Below are positions 33,651 to 43,940 of a stretch of DNA of 64,000 bases, in pieces. This DNA is from Acephala macrosclerotiorum (Eukaryota; Ascomycota; Leotiomycetes; Helotiales; Mollisiaceae), in NCBI GenBank assembly GCA_014904845.1, contig MU119245.1, positions 62,001 to 126,000 of the forward strand, in the 5' to 3' direction. The stretch's first letter is position 1, and every line of letters starts with the position of its first letter. A model generated the notes under the pieces. It was not told where the DNA came from, did no database searches, and saw only the letters and a program-made list of their open reading frames with translations. A program made the translations under genes and the position numbers.

Positions 33651-35753
33651 CTATTCAATAAGAAACCGCTGCGGTTTCGCGCTTTCAAGACGTTTTGGTG
33701 AGCCAAGGAGATACAAATCCTCATCCGGTTGGCTGAGGTAACGGAGTCGCGAAGGTTGATTGCTACCAGTAGTCGAGCAGTCCATAAGCCGAACGTTCCA
33801 AGCCAACCCCACAGTAGAATGAGAGCCATTCCGAAGGAACATCGAATCGGAGTAGGGAACGAAGACATAGTCAGTCACTGAATCATCAATGTCCGTGAAA
33901 AGACAGCAAGATTCAATGGCCTCACTAAAGTGGAGCGTGGTCCGGTCTTCATCAATGTCGTCCCATTTCTGAAGAAAACGAAGCGGTCCACTAGCTTCGC
34001 AAGGATCAGAATTATCTGGACCTCTTAAAGTAGTTTCCTTGGGGTTCCATAATTCTTCTTTATAGAAGTGCCTCGCCCTGTCCTTCCCTGCAAGAATAGA
34101 AACCTGGTCAAGAGCCGCGCAGACAATGGCCTTGAAATATTCGCTGTCTGTCATACCCTCCAAATCAAGCCGCTCGTAAGATTTGGAGATAATTTCGGCT
34201 ATTTTGATGTGGCACTTCATCGGCCAGAGATATCCCGACGTCAACAGCCCGTTCTCTGTGAGAGACTCACATGGAAAGCTGGAAATTGATTCACCCCATG
34301 AGCAGAGCCAGTTATTCATAGTGCGGTTGAAGTCGATAGTATCTTTGACACTTCCTTCTGGCAAAGGAAGCCACGAAAAAGCTCGAGGACGTCCAACACA
34401 ACCCTCATTTTGGATGAAATCGAGCAAACTGTTGTCGCCATTGATAATGGACAAAGCTAATGTGCAAATACTCAAGCCTAACTTTGGCTGCACCAGCCTT
34501 GGGCATCTAAGCCCCTTCTTATACCCGCAGACATTGGCCATGATGACTATTCGGTCCGAATTTTCCTTGCCACCCCGACTGGAAATTAGCCTACACGCTT
34601 CAACTGCACTCAAGTTTCGTTTCTGCTTAAGGCGCCATTTTGTCTCTGGGCAGGTTTCTTGGAAAAGGTGGTATGCATCAATCGCAGCACGCTCAGAACC
34701 TAATACCTCCTTGATAATTTCTTCTTCTGGTCTCTTGAGCCGTGCTGGAAAAACCGTTTGGTAAGGTTTTATGATTGGACAGAAAAGTGCTTGGAGGACA
34801 AGTTGATGTATTACAATTTGATCAGAAAGATTGCCGAGCCAGTGGCTACGGCGCAGCGACCTTCCACAGGGCGCAAGAAAATGAAGTAGCCCTGAGGCCA
34901 TCAACGACTCCGAAAGCGTCCATATACGACAGAACCATTCGTCCTTAGAGATGAGTGCAGATACTTGCATGATAGACCGCAGCTCCGATTCCAAGACTGT
35001 CATGGCACCACTTTGGGTTTGCTCCTTGTGATACTTTTCTGCGAATTTGAAAGCGTCTAAGTGGGCTTGCTCTGTGATCCCAGCAGTGAGTACAGCAACT
35101 ACCTGCTGAGACTGGCGATATACAGCATGATATGCTTTGACAGCTTCATCTACCTGCACTGAATTCCTTTGGTCGACGCATTCTTGATCAATCCATATCA
35201 GCTTGAAGCCTCGGGAAGTAGCATAGGCAATGATTCGATCGAACAACCAGGCTGGAACATTGCTTTTGCGCCGTTGGTTAGAAGGGAGAACTATATCGTA
35301 GCGCTCTTCGAATGTGCTGCCCTGCGGCCACCGGTAGGAAACTGCGAGATAATGTACACAACCTGGCAGCTCCCCAAGAGACGTTAGCCTTAAAGTTTGG
35401 TTCCCCCTCTGCCTCGTGGAGATGCTGTCGAATCCTTGATATGAGGCACAGTGACAAGATTTTTCAGCGGCGCTGTGTTCTCGGGCACTTCCGTCCCCGG
35501 CCAGAGTAGCGGGAAGGAAGTCCTCATGGTCGAAATGATCGAGAGTAGCGGAAGTTTGGTGAGAGCAGGTTTCCTTGCCTGGCTTCGGTGGTGTGTCGTC
35601 CGAATGACATGCTGTAAGAAATTGAAGATCCTCCGCCCAGACAGGTTTGTCTTCTCTGTCGTACTGCATCGAAATAGCCTCGAGTAGGCTCTGTCTGAAT
35701 TGTTCACCTGCCTTGTATAGCTTGCCGAGTGACTTGTCGAGGTCGTCATCCAT
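33651..35753 (-). CDS. HET-domain (heterokaryon incompatibility) protein
   Basis: A single-exon minus-strand gene of 700 residues from the ATG at 35753 (MDDDLDKSLGKLYKAGEQF). The frame is open a further 104 codons to 36065, but that extension looks non-coding. The HET domain occupies about residues 130-290. Its first block is VHYLAVSYRWPQG, the second GFKLIWIDQECVDQ and VDEAVKAYHAVYRQSQQV, and a degenerate third FCRIWTLSE. The 400-residue C-terminus has no domain I recognise. HET proteins trigger programmed cell death on non-self recognition in filamentous ascomycetes. It is followed on the same strand by a DUF2235 hydrolase and a macrodomain protein. Partner or trigger unknown. Confidence 0.9.
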   Translation of the reverse strand: MDDDLDKSLGKLYKAGEQFRQSLLEAISMQYDREDKPVWAEDLQFLTACHSDDTPPKPGKETCSHQTSATLDHFDHEDFLPATLAGDGSAREHSAAEKSCHCASYQGFDSISTRQRGNQTLRLTSLGELPGCVHYLAVSYRWPQGSTFEERYDIVLPSNQRRKSNVPAWLFDRIIAYATSRGFKLIWIDQECVDQRNSVQVDEAVKAYHAVYRQSQQVVAVLTAGITEQAHLDAFKFAEKYHKEQTQSGAMTVLESELRSIMQVSALISKDEWFCRIWTLSESLMASGLLHFLAPCGRSLRRSHWLGNLSDQIVIHQLVLQALFCPIIKPYQTVFPARLKRPEEEIIKEVLGSERAAIDAYHLFQETCPETKWRLKQKRNLSAVEACRLISSRGGKENSDRIVIMANVCGYKKGLRCPRLVQPKLGLSICTLALSIINGDNSLLDFIQNEGCVGRPRAFSWLPLPEGSVKDTIDFNRTMNNWLCSWGESISSFPCESLTENGLLTSGYLWPMKCHIKIAEIISKSYERLDLEGMTDSEYFKAIVCAALDQVSILAGKDRARHFYKEELWNPKETTLRGPDNSDPCEASGPLRFLQKWDDIDEDRTTLHFSEAIESCCLFTDIDDSVTDYVFVPYSDSMFLRNGSHSTVGLAWNVRLMDCSTTGSNQPSRLRYLSQPDEDLYLLGSPKRLESAKPQRFLIE

Positions 35754-36530
35754 GCTTGGAAATGGTGTTGGGTTTGATAACGCGAAGCAGCTTTGCTCTA
35801 GCCTGTTGGAATTGCCTTGCTGGACGCAAAAGACCGCATGAATGCTTCGCAAGCTACTAGTTCTAGTTTCCGTTAGTATATTCTCACAACTAAATGATGA
35901 TAAATCCCATACTAGGTAAGTTGGTAGTTTTTCTGCGGGTAATTTAAAAGCTATGAAAATCATAAACTCTGGATCTTGAATATTGAAAGTTGTATGAAAA
36001 CGCGTCTTTTGTGGTAGCGCGTCGCGCTTTTCATGCACGCGCTCACGTGGCTGAATTTTAGGCAACCGTCGTCACATGTCAAAAAGCAAATTTATTCTCT
36101 CGAAGAAATACAGTAAACGGCATATGATCAGGTGTAAATAGCACTATACACACTTGGGAGCTCTTACAAATTGCCAACTTTATTGCAATTTTGAGACTGT
36201 TATTGTAATGAGGATTTAGTTGGGCCGACTTTAGGTCAGCTGGCAAGTATTCCGTGGTTCACAGATTACTTTCTCTCCGCCAGATTGGAATTCGGGACAA
36301 TCGTCGCATAAAACAGCGACAAAATCCGCAGAATTCGGTGACCATCGCATTTGAACATCGCATTTAACTATATCAGGGTGGTATTAACGAATCCGCCCCA
36401 CTTCGAGTAAAATGATAATCACAATCACTAATCCACACCATTTCCATTCGTCTTTTGTCAAGAATGTCTCTGTATCGCTTATCTCATGAAGCTTCCTAAG
36501 CCTCTGTGAACCTCGAGAGAGCTATGGTTG
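35754..36530. other. intergenic between HET and DUF2235 genes
   Basis: 5' region of the HET gene and 3' flank of the hydrolase. A/T-rich; no gene seen. Confidence 0.45.
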
Positions 36531-38319
36531 CTAGTTCCCATTCGCAGGTTGCTTGCCTTTATCTACTTTTCGCCTCGAAAGCACTTTGAACCACTTGTTG
36601 CTGTCCTTCCATTCCTCATAGTTGTAGTATGACCAATGTGCTTCGAACTGGTATTTATCGTCGTCGGGGTGCCTCAGCAGTTTATCAATGATTGGTTCCA
36701 ATCTAGTCTTCATTGAGCGGGACTGTCCTAGTACAGCCTCATTCAGCTGCGGCAGATCTCCTTGAGTCTTTAACGAGCGTTTCCCAACCATGATTCGACA
36801 CTTCTCTGACATAAGCAAGTTTGTAAGTAGACGTGTTTCGCTCTTGCTTATGTTCTCTTCTTTTATCTCGTAATAGACTTCCGGGTTGTCTTCTACAGGG
36901 AGGTGCCAAAACTTTTCGGTGACGTTGAAAGGATCATGACTCTCATTTGGCCTTAAGGCTGAATTGCCAGTCGTGCTACCGACGAGCGACTTCGGTGGAA
37001 GAACTGCTCGTTGGTGAAGCAGCATGCGCACAGTGAAATGGATTCGTTCGTCGGGGTTTTTAGGCTTTGTCATCTTTTCAATTCCTGAAGGTCCCCAAAA
37101 CCGGGCGCCAGGCTTCCGGTAAGATTTTCCACCGAATAAGAATACTCCCTCCTTCTTGGGATCTTTCAATTTGACTTGAACAACAGTTAGCAGTTGACCC
37201 ACTAACTTGGGTCATTAAGAGCTGGACGATGACTCACTGTAATCGTCCTTTTGGTCTTCATCTTCGTCCTTCGTCCCACCTAGAAGCTTAGCAAAGGCAA
37301 CATTAAGGATTGTCTCATCGAGCTCTACAGAATCGAATTTGCATTTGCCGGGGCCCAAGGGAATGCCGGCCCGCTTGATCTTAAATGTGTTGAAATTCCA
37401 GAGATTGGACAAGTCCATAGCCAGGTAACACTTGTTCTTGCGATCTTGCAGTTGCTGAATCATCCAAACCAGCGCGATGTGCGAGAGAATGGGTTCGTCA
37501 ACACCGCCACCCACATCTCCATGATATCCTAGGAACCAGCATTGTTTGAGCGTTTTGGTCTTGCTATCTGATAGTTTGGACTTCTGCCAGACAATTGGAC
37601 GGAAATGCCGACGACGCTCGTGGAGGGACAATGCTTGGAAAGCATGAATTACGTTCGGACAGAGATCGGAATTGACAAGCTTGAACCGCCGCGGACCCGG
37701 TTGAGGAATAATTCCAATCATCGGTACCCCAAGAGATCCAACTGTGTCCCATACGGCATAAGCTTTGATGCCAACCTCTTGCCTGAGGAAATGTTCCCCA
37801 CGACTTGGTTCACATAGCGCGTTGCGCAGATCCTCCCAAGTATGCTTATCTCCCTTCTTAGTCTTTGGCTTTCGGACCCAGCGAGAAAACAGTGGCAAGA
37901 GAAATGGCAAGCCAACTTTGGTGAGGACTCCAACATCGTTGATGAATTGTGCAATACAGCGGACAGTGAATGCCCCTCTTGAGAAGCCTATGAGGAATAT
38001 TTCGTCTTCTGAACCTGCGTAGTTGTGACAGATGAAGCTGTACGCCTCGCAAATATTCTGTTCCAGACCTGAAACAGTCAGCCAGGCTCAAGAATGCATC
38101 CACCATCGTCAACTAACCTCTGCCTGTGGCACCCTCTACCACGTTTCCTGGCTTGGAAGTTCCGGTCCCGATACCGGGCTGGTAAAGGACAACCTGTGGA
38201 ACCCCTTCGTCGTCGGAAAAGGGCATAATGCAACGGGAGAGGAGAGAGACGTTGGTCAACTGGGTCGGAAAAGCCTCGCTGTTCCATGTACCATCGCAGC
38301 AAACCACTATTCTCTTTGG
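36531..38319 (-). CDS. DUF2235 alpha/beta-hydrolase domain protein (5' end unresolved)
   Basis: Minus-strand exons about 38319-38118, 38068-37238 and 37174-36531, with introns of 49 and 63 bp (the latter with a GCTAAC branch site). The domain starts RIVVCCDGTWNSE. It continues with VLYQPGIGTG, the nucleophile elbow IFLIGFSRGAFTVR (GxSxG), the HAFQALSLHERRRHFRP segment and GYHGDVGGGVDEP. These are hallmarks of the DUF2235 family, related to Tle1-type phospholipase effectors. The sequence upstream of 38319 stays open but without an ATG, so a first exon is missing from my model. The C-terminal 200 residues are charged and unassigned. Activity is probably lipid or ester hydrolysis in the cytosol. 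Confidence 0.85.
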
Positions 38320-39408
38320 GTTCAGGTTCTGTTTCGGCTCTTTTTTCAGACCCCTCTCCCTAGACTCAGCAACAATCTCTATGAAAGCATCCGAGGGCCC
38401 GACCTGACCGAATTTCCCGGCAATTGCTCGCTTTGAGGACTCTATTTTTATACCGCCGCAAGTTTATTCGCATTCCAACTAGACTTCCGCAGCATTTTTT
38501 GGCCCACGAGTTGGTCTGAACTGATAGGAGACTTAGTGAGTTGTGGAAACGGAATGAAGTGACAAAACAGCAGGCCAATGAGGGTGGTAATGCATAAATA
38601 GCTGGTTGCAGGATGTGTGCACACTGTGTGATAGGCAGGGCTACCTCGAGTTCGAAAGATTGGTTGCGAACCCTTGAAAGGCGTCCTAATGGGATTTCCA
38701 GCACTGTACTACCGCTCGTTCCATGAATCTAAATATACCTTGTCCATCGAAACTTGTATTGCCGCATCATCCAGTACCAAAGCTACGAGCTCAGCCATCT
38801 GCATGCAGAAGAATGCCGTCCCTCTGGGTTGGAAAAGCTGAAAATGGTGTACCCTCTGCGGCGTCCAGTAATGACAACGCGGGACAGCTGTATGCATGCG
38901 TGACCAATGGCGTTTTCAGCGACTTCAGAATCCCTGCTTCTGGCATTCATTCACACTAAACTGCATAAATTTGCCCCAATAAACGCAAGGCTCTTATCTC
39001 GCACGTGACAACTTGGCTCGTGGATGGAGAGATGCTTGGAGACCTCTACAAAGTGGCCCATAGTACAAAGCTACATGAAGAATAAGATACAGTTTGACCT
39101 GCTTAGGATAAGTTTAAAAACGTAAGCAATTCGGTATGGTCACCTCCGATACCCTGGGCACTTGTCGACATGCTAGCGATGCTACAGAAGTTGAAAGCAG
39201 TAAATATCGAAAATACCAACGGTACAGCTAGAAAGGGCCAAAATCAAAGAAAAGGTGTATTAAATCAACTATATAAAATACTACATTCGAACAAACCAAG
39301 GAATTTCAAGTGCTCTAGCAGGCGGAAAGTCCTGGCAAGACTCTATGACATACTTGCTTGTCAGCAAAGAATATTTTACCAATGCATGCCATGCTCAGGG
39401 CTTCGGTC
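38320..39408. other. intergenic, probable missing first exon of DUF2235 gene
   Basis: One kilobase without a clear gene. A short 5' exon of the hydrolase is expected somewhere in about 38320-38600. Confidence 0.35.
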
Positions 39409-40476
39409 TCAATGCTGCCAGCATCCTCTAGGAAATCCATTCGTACGATTCACAAGCCGTTGGCATAACTCTCCATTTTGCTTCCTTTCCCCACAAATGC
39501 GCTTATACACAACACCCTCCTCATCATCAACCTCAATCTTTGGGACTACTGCCGCTGCTGGTGGAGGCTTAGGCATATGTTGAGGGCAGAAAGGTGGTTG
39601 TCCGTCAATTCGAATTACGAGACGCTTGCAAGTTGTATTTGCCTTGGTGTTACTTCCACACGCGCCGGTGACAGGATCTGATTGTGGTGGCGGGGTTGGT
39701 GGTGGAGCTGGTGGCGGCTCGGGGAAGTATTCGCTGACAGATGGTCAGTTAGGTTTATGTTGCTGGGGATATTGAACTTACGGGAAAAGATCAGTATAAA
39801 TTTTTTCGCTTCCGCTGTCATCGTCCTCTGGTAACACGATGGAAATTCGGGCGAATTGTCCCAGACCCTCTCCAGCGAGAACATCTCTAACCGCCTTCAA
39901 AGCGATCTTGGCAGCCAGCTTTGGGGGGAATTGATAGTCGCCGACGGAGATGAGGGGAAATACCATGGTTTGCCACTGTTCTCTCATGGCAGCTCGCATT
40001 GCGTTTCGGTACGCCAGCTTCAAGTCGAGTTCAGCCTGAGCAGCGAGTGTCTCGTCGGCTAAGACGGGTCCGTAATCTGGGGCAACAACATGAAAAACGC
40101 TGTTGCAGTATCCGAGACTGAATCCCTCAGTGACATAGCACTTTGTGGCTGCCCCACCATTTGGCCATTTCTTGATTAACGCCTCCCGAAGTTCGGGACC
40201 GGCGGTAGCATGAACATGAGCGTCGTGACCCGGACCGTCAGACTGGAAGTCCATTAATGTTGTAGTGACCATCGCTCCAGCTGGAGTAGTAACAATGTCC
40301 CCTTCGATAATTGAGATTACAGAGCCCATGAAATCTTGGTTGGCAATAATGCGATATCCATTCTCGTCGTTGCCATCTTCGCCTACGTACTCAGCAGCAC
40401 CTCGGGAGATTGGTGCTACGTAAGGGTAGACGTAAGAATAAACCTTCTTAGCGGCTGTGTGGGTTGGTTTGGACAT
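39409..40476 (-). CDS. macrodomain protein with two C-terminal C3H knuckles
   Basis: Two exons, 40476-39782 and 39733-39409, joined by a 48-bp GT-AG intron, give 339 residues. Residues about 55-225 are a macrodomain (ADP-ribose-binding fold): VISIIEGDIVTTPAGAMVTT, DAHVHATAGPELREALIK, YVTEGFSLGYCNSVFHVVAP and a late VFPLISVGDYQFPP strand. The usual VNAAN asparagine region is replaced by VTTTLMDF, so hydrolase activity is uncertain and binding is more likely. After the join comes a Pro-rich linker (PEPPPAPPPTPPPQ). Then come two knuckles with the same spacing, C-x9-C-x13-C-x2-H, ending FCPQH and GCWQH. They resemble the plant WRC-type C3H pattern. Probably an ADP-ribose reader with a DNA- or protein-binding tail. 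Confidence 0.87.
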
Positions 40477-41359
40477 CTTGTATATTCCAAGATCAAGAAT
40501 TCAATTGCTGAGATGAGTCGCCTGGGATGCAAAGAAGAATATTGTGATGGCAGAGCTGAATATGATATTCCTTCTTTGACGATGATTTCGGTTGCAAGCA
40601 TCGAATCAAGAATAAAGACAATAGCGACGGAAAGGATTCGGCTTGAACATTAAAAGGAAAATGTAAGTCCACTTTTTAAGACGAAGGTAAGAACAAGGCC
40701 GACAATGAAGCCTTTGTCTAGATCGAGCGGAAAGCATGACCTTGGCAGATTGCCATTTGCGGCGAAGATAAAATACTGCGCAGAAAGAACCAATAATTTT
40801 TGGTTATACTTGGGGAAAGAAAATGAACTGTAAGGTTCTTTTGACTTCATTCCCAGCTCAGTGATGCTGGTCCTGACTCACGAAGGCCCGTGAACGGTCT
40901 GATCTCTCGAAGTGGTTGTCAACCACTAGATTGACATGATCATTGGGAGAACAAACACTACTGACTGCTTCGAAATGGGATGCAACTTGTATGAATGTCA
41001 GGTACAGCGTATTGAAGTTGATGAAGCAGAAACATACTAAGGCTGGAGACTATTCGACCCCACATGGGGCATTGCCTCTATTAGCTGATCTTTAGGCGAA
41101 CGTGCATCATGATCTACGATATTATTGACAATGTCGCAAAACATAGGGAAGGAGACAAATGAGATGGTTCCATTCCTTCCAGACGTTGCCTGCATTAACG
41201 AAGGGATACGAGAGTAGGAGACTTACCTGACTGCGGAACCTGACTCTCTCGACAGACTAAATGCGCCTCGCTCAGCCTCGTCCTGCACGACAACCTCCCA
41301 TCACGAATCTCGATCATTATGGCCGGCACACGGCTCTTATACAGTGAAGGACTATTCCG
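40477..41359. other. intergenic, no gene seen
   Basis: Divergent spacer between the macrodomain gene (minus) and a plus-strand pseudogene. Only short ORFs. Confidence 0.45.
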
Positions 41360-42622
41360 ATGTCCGGCATCGCCTTTGGATCTGTCGGGGACATTATTGC
41401 GGTAGAGCGGATTTCTTTGGCGCTCGCGCAAGCTTTGAGCTCATTGCGCGGTTCTTCGAAGGAGTACTAGGGCCTTGTGAAGGAGTTATGCAAGTTCGAT
41501 CAGGCTTTTGTTGCAAGTGAGTCGCAGATCTTGTTTATCTTCAAAGGAGAAGAAGCTGACGGGTGGGATAGGTGATTGCGCTATTGCAGAATTACGAAGA
41601 AAGCCCTGAACTGAATGAGTTGGGCGCAATAACGAGGGAGATAGTGAACGATTGGAAGGATATATTGCTTGCGTTCCGACTGAAGATTGCGAAAAAGTAT
41701 GGCGATAGCCCATCATCTGCGGGGTCGAGGAATTGGTTGAAGGATGCGAAGCACAAAGTGGAGTGGTTGAAGGAGAAGGAAGATGTGGTGGAGTTGAGAA
41801 GGAAACTGCATACGGCTAGTGATACCATCACGATGTTGATACTTGCTGCTATGGGGCAGGTGTGGCTTTCAGTCCGAGAAAAACGACAGACTGATGGCTG
41901 GATAGAACATCGAATAGACTCGCGGATACTGTCCAGGCTGTTCGGGTCAAGCTTGTGCATGGCTTGTTGCAGGAGTTTGTCAAGTTGGCTGAAGAGCAGA
42001 TTTCGAGATTGAAAATCATGGACGAGAAGCTTGATTTGCAAGCCAAGTCATCAGATATGATCCTCACAGCTGTGAAGAGTGGGTTTTCTTTCTTGTAAGT
42101 GGCTGCAAAGGCCGAACGGGCTGCACTGACATTTGGTCAAGAACCCAGATCCCATCTATCACGATCGATATGAAAGTTGTACTGTCGTTGTTGCGAAATC
42201 AAATTGTGGCCCAGCAGACTACGCCGAGATTTCTTGGAGGACATTGGCAGTAAGCACCTGTAACCCTTGAGGACGCTTTGGGATTTATTGTTCCAATTCC
42301 TTTAGAGTTGGTCAACTCATGGGAGGTAAGTCATGAAACCGTATTTACATTGTTCTATCGCTGAGTCCAAGTACAGATGTTCGACATGATCATTTCAAAG
42401 AGGTTCGAGCAACACCCAGGCCATGGAAAAGTTCAACGCAGAGAATTTGCTGTCGAAGACGACGCCATTGGGCGGGAATTGAGTCGAAGATCTGCCTGGT
42501 CAATGTGCTTCAGGCCTGGACGGAAATTTGTCATGAGTGTCCTATCGCCAATACAATGGAGATCATTACCCTCGTTGCCGGACGAAATCCGGATCCCATC
42601 GGAGCTCAGGGTCCAGCGGTGA
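41360..42622 (+). pseudogene. fungal ubiquitin-like/STAND-N family protein, nonsense-broken
   Basis: The start is MSGIAFGSVGDIIAVERISL with ALSSLRGSSKEY, then an in-frame TAG at 41468-41470, then GLVKELCKFDQAFVA before a GT donor. After the intron it reads VIALLQNYEESPELNELGAI and WKDILLAFRLKIAKKYGD. Later pieces are DTVQAVRVKLVHGLLQEFVK, APVTLEDALGFIVPIPLELV and FDMIISKRFEQHPGHGKVQR with AWSMCFRPGRKFVMS. This order matches a common fungal family: helical N-domain, then a PVTLxDALGFxxPxPL ubiquitin-like segment, then a PGHxxVxRxEF region. The stop sits where homologues usually read Tyr-Gln. The 3' end is also out of frame. Treated as a pseudogene. Confidence 0.6.
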
Positions 42623-42876
42623 GCTCTGCGTTTGGATGTTCGAGCATCTAGCTGATGCAGTGGCCAGTGTCAATTCAACATGCAAAATGTGATTCCAACG
42701 CGTCGTTGGGGTGGAAGAGCTTGATGTGTTTAAACCCCCCTATTCCCTCCCCCGGGAAGGGCAAGCTCATGTCTGCACAACTGCGACAAGATTCCGGCAA
42801 ATTCCGACAGAGATCCACAGGTCCACTTATCGGACCAGGCGACTTGCAGAGAGTTAAATTGATGAGCAAAACCATC

Positions 42877-43156
42877 CGCTGCCATTGCGGCTACACCCAC
42901 TAGTGACCCAAAGTGGCTCGCCTCCACCCTTCGTCGCCACAAACGCACCCAACACCCCTCAGCATCTAATCGAAAGATCTGTAAATGTGAGCTTGCAGGC
43001 TGTAACAGTGTTTACACGCGCAGTGATGCTTTGAGAGCTCATCAAAAGGCGAAGCATGGTGAAATGTACTATGACGCATTGACATCCACCGCGAAGAATG
43101 GTACAACGAGTTCAGGCGAAAGCCAGCACAACACTGCTATAAGGGATACAAGATAG
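42877..43156 (+). pseudogene. tandem C2H2 zinc-finger remnant
   Basis: Reads RCHCGYT, then a frameshift, then SDPKWLASTLRRHKRTQH and CKCELAGCNSVYTRSDALRA with HQKAKHG, ending at TAG 43156. These are two C2H2 fingers, the first split by an indel at about 42898. It may be the last domain of a gene whose 5' end is the open frame from 42655. Confidence 0.5.
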
Positions 43157-43365
43157 AAGCAGAGCATCATCACTGAAGAAGGTGTGAGGGATTCAAGTCA
43201 AAAGTTGACGACCTGAACAAACGTTTTAAGTCCAGTCGTGTCGATGTAACCTTAACCTTCAAAATCGAAACCCCAGATGGTGCTGCTAGCGCGGCTGGGA
43301 ACAGGTCATCTCACGTTGGAATGTAGACATGAGAATTTATTTCCGTCTTTGGACTTGCTGCTATA
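43157..43365. other. spacer, no gene seen
   Basis: Short unassigned spacer. Confidence 0.4.
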
Positions 43366-43437
43366 GCCTGAGCTGTGGGCGAGCCAACATGAGCTAACCT
43401 GAGCCGGGCTGAGCAAGCGAGTCCGAGGAGGTGAGCG
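43366..43437. repeat. GAGC/TGAGC motif cluster
   Basis: The words ctgagc, cgagcc, atgagc, ctgagc, ctgagc and gtgagc recur within about 70 bp. A similar cluster is at 59234-59303 near a hAT remnant. It could be a hAT subterminal region left behind as a solo end or MITE. Confidence 0.4.
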
Positions 43438-43940
43438 ATGAAGGAAATATCTTAAATCGGACTCTTGGAAGAAGTTTTCACCCCCCGAGGCATGCATTAA
43501 ACCAGTCATTGGGCACCTTCACATGTCACAGTCACTTTTCTCCTTGAAAGGGGAGCTGATCCGACGACCGTCGCGGCCGAAGCGGACACGCCCGTTGATA
43601 TCTTGATGGACTTTGTTGAGAGACTCCCCCTCGCAGCAGATGTTAAGGATTGGAAGGAGGAAATATGGGGGCTTAACAGATGTTCTGAAAAGAACAGATA
43701 GGATTCAGGTTCCTTCAGCAGCTGTCAATACTGCTACAAGTTAACTACTCTGCTCGCTGCTAAAACTCCAGCTGCTTTTCAGTGTCGTCGTCGAGGCAGC
43801 CGATCACCACCCAGCCCCCAGCTGGAGACTTTCTAGCGAGCATATGGCACAGAATCTTGACCGAAGTCGCATATGAGTCTTGAATGGGATAGATTATGCT
43901 GAATACACTTTCAGGGAAGCATCCAAGAATAAGTTGCTAG
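43438..43940. other. spacer, no gene seen
   Basis: 3' flank of the coiled-coil gene; nothing recognised. Confidence 0.4.

Noticed and set aside
35754..36065. 104-codon upstream extension of the HET gene
   Set aside because: Open but without protein character. The ATG at 35753 begins sequence typical of HET N-terminal regions.
37202..37237. 36-bp intron in the DUF2235 gene
   Set aside because: Too short. The 63-bp alternative (37175-37237) has a GCTAAC branch site and the same phase.
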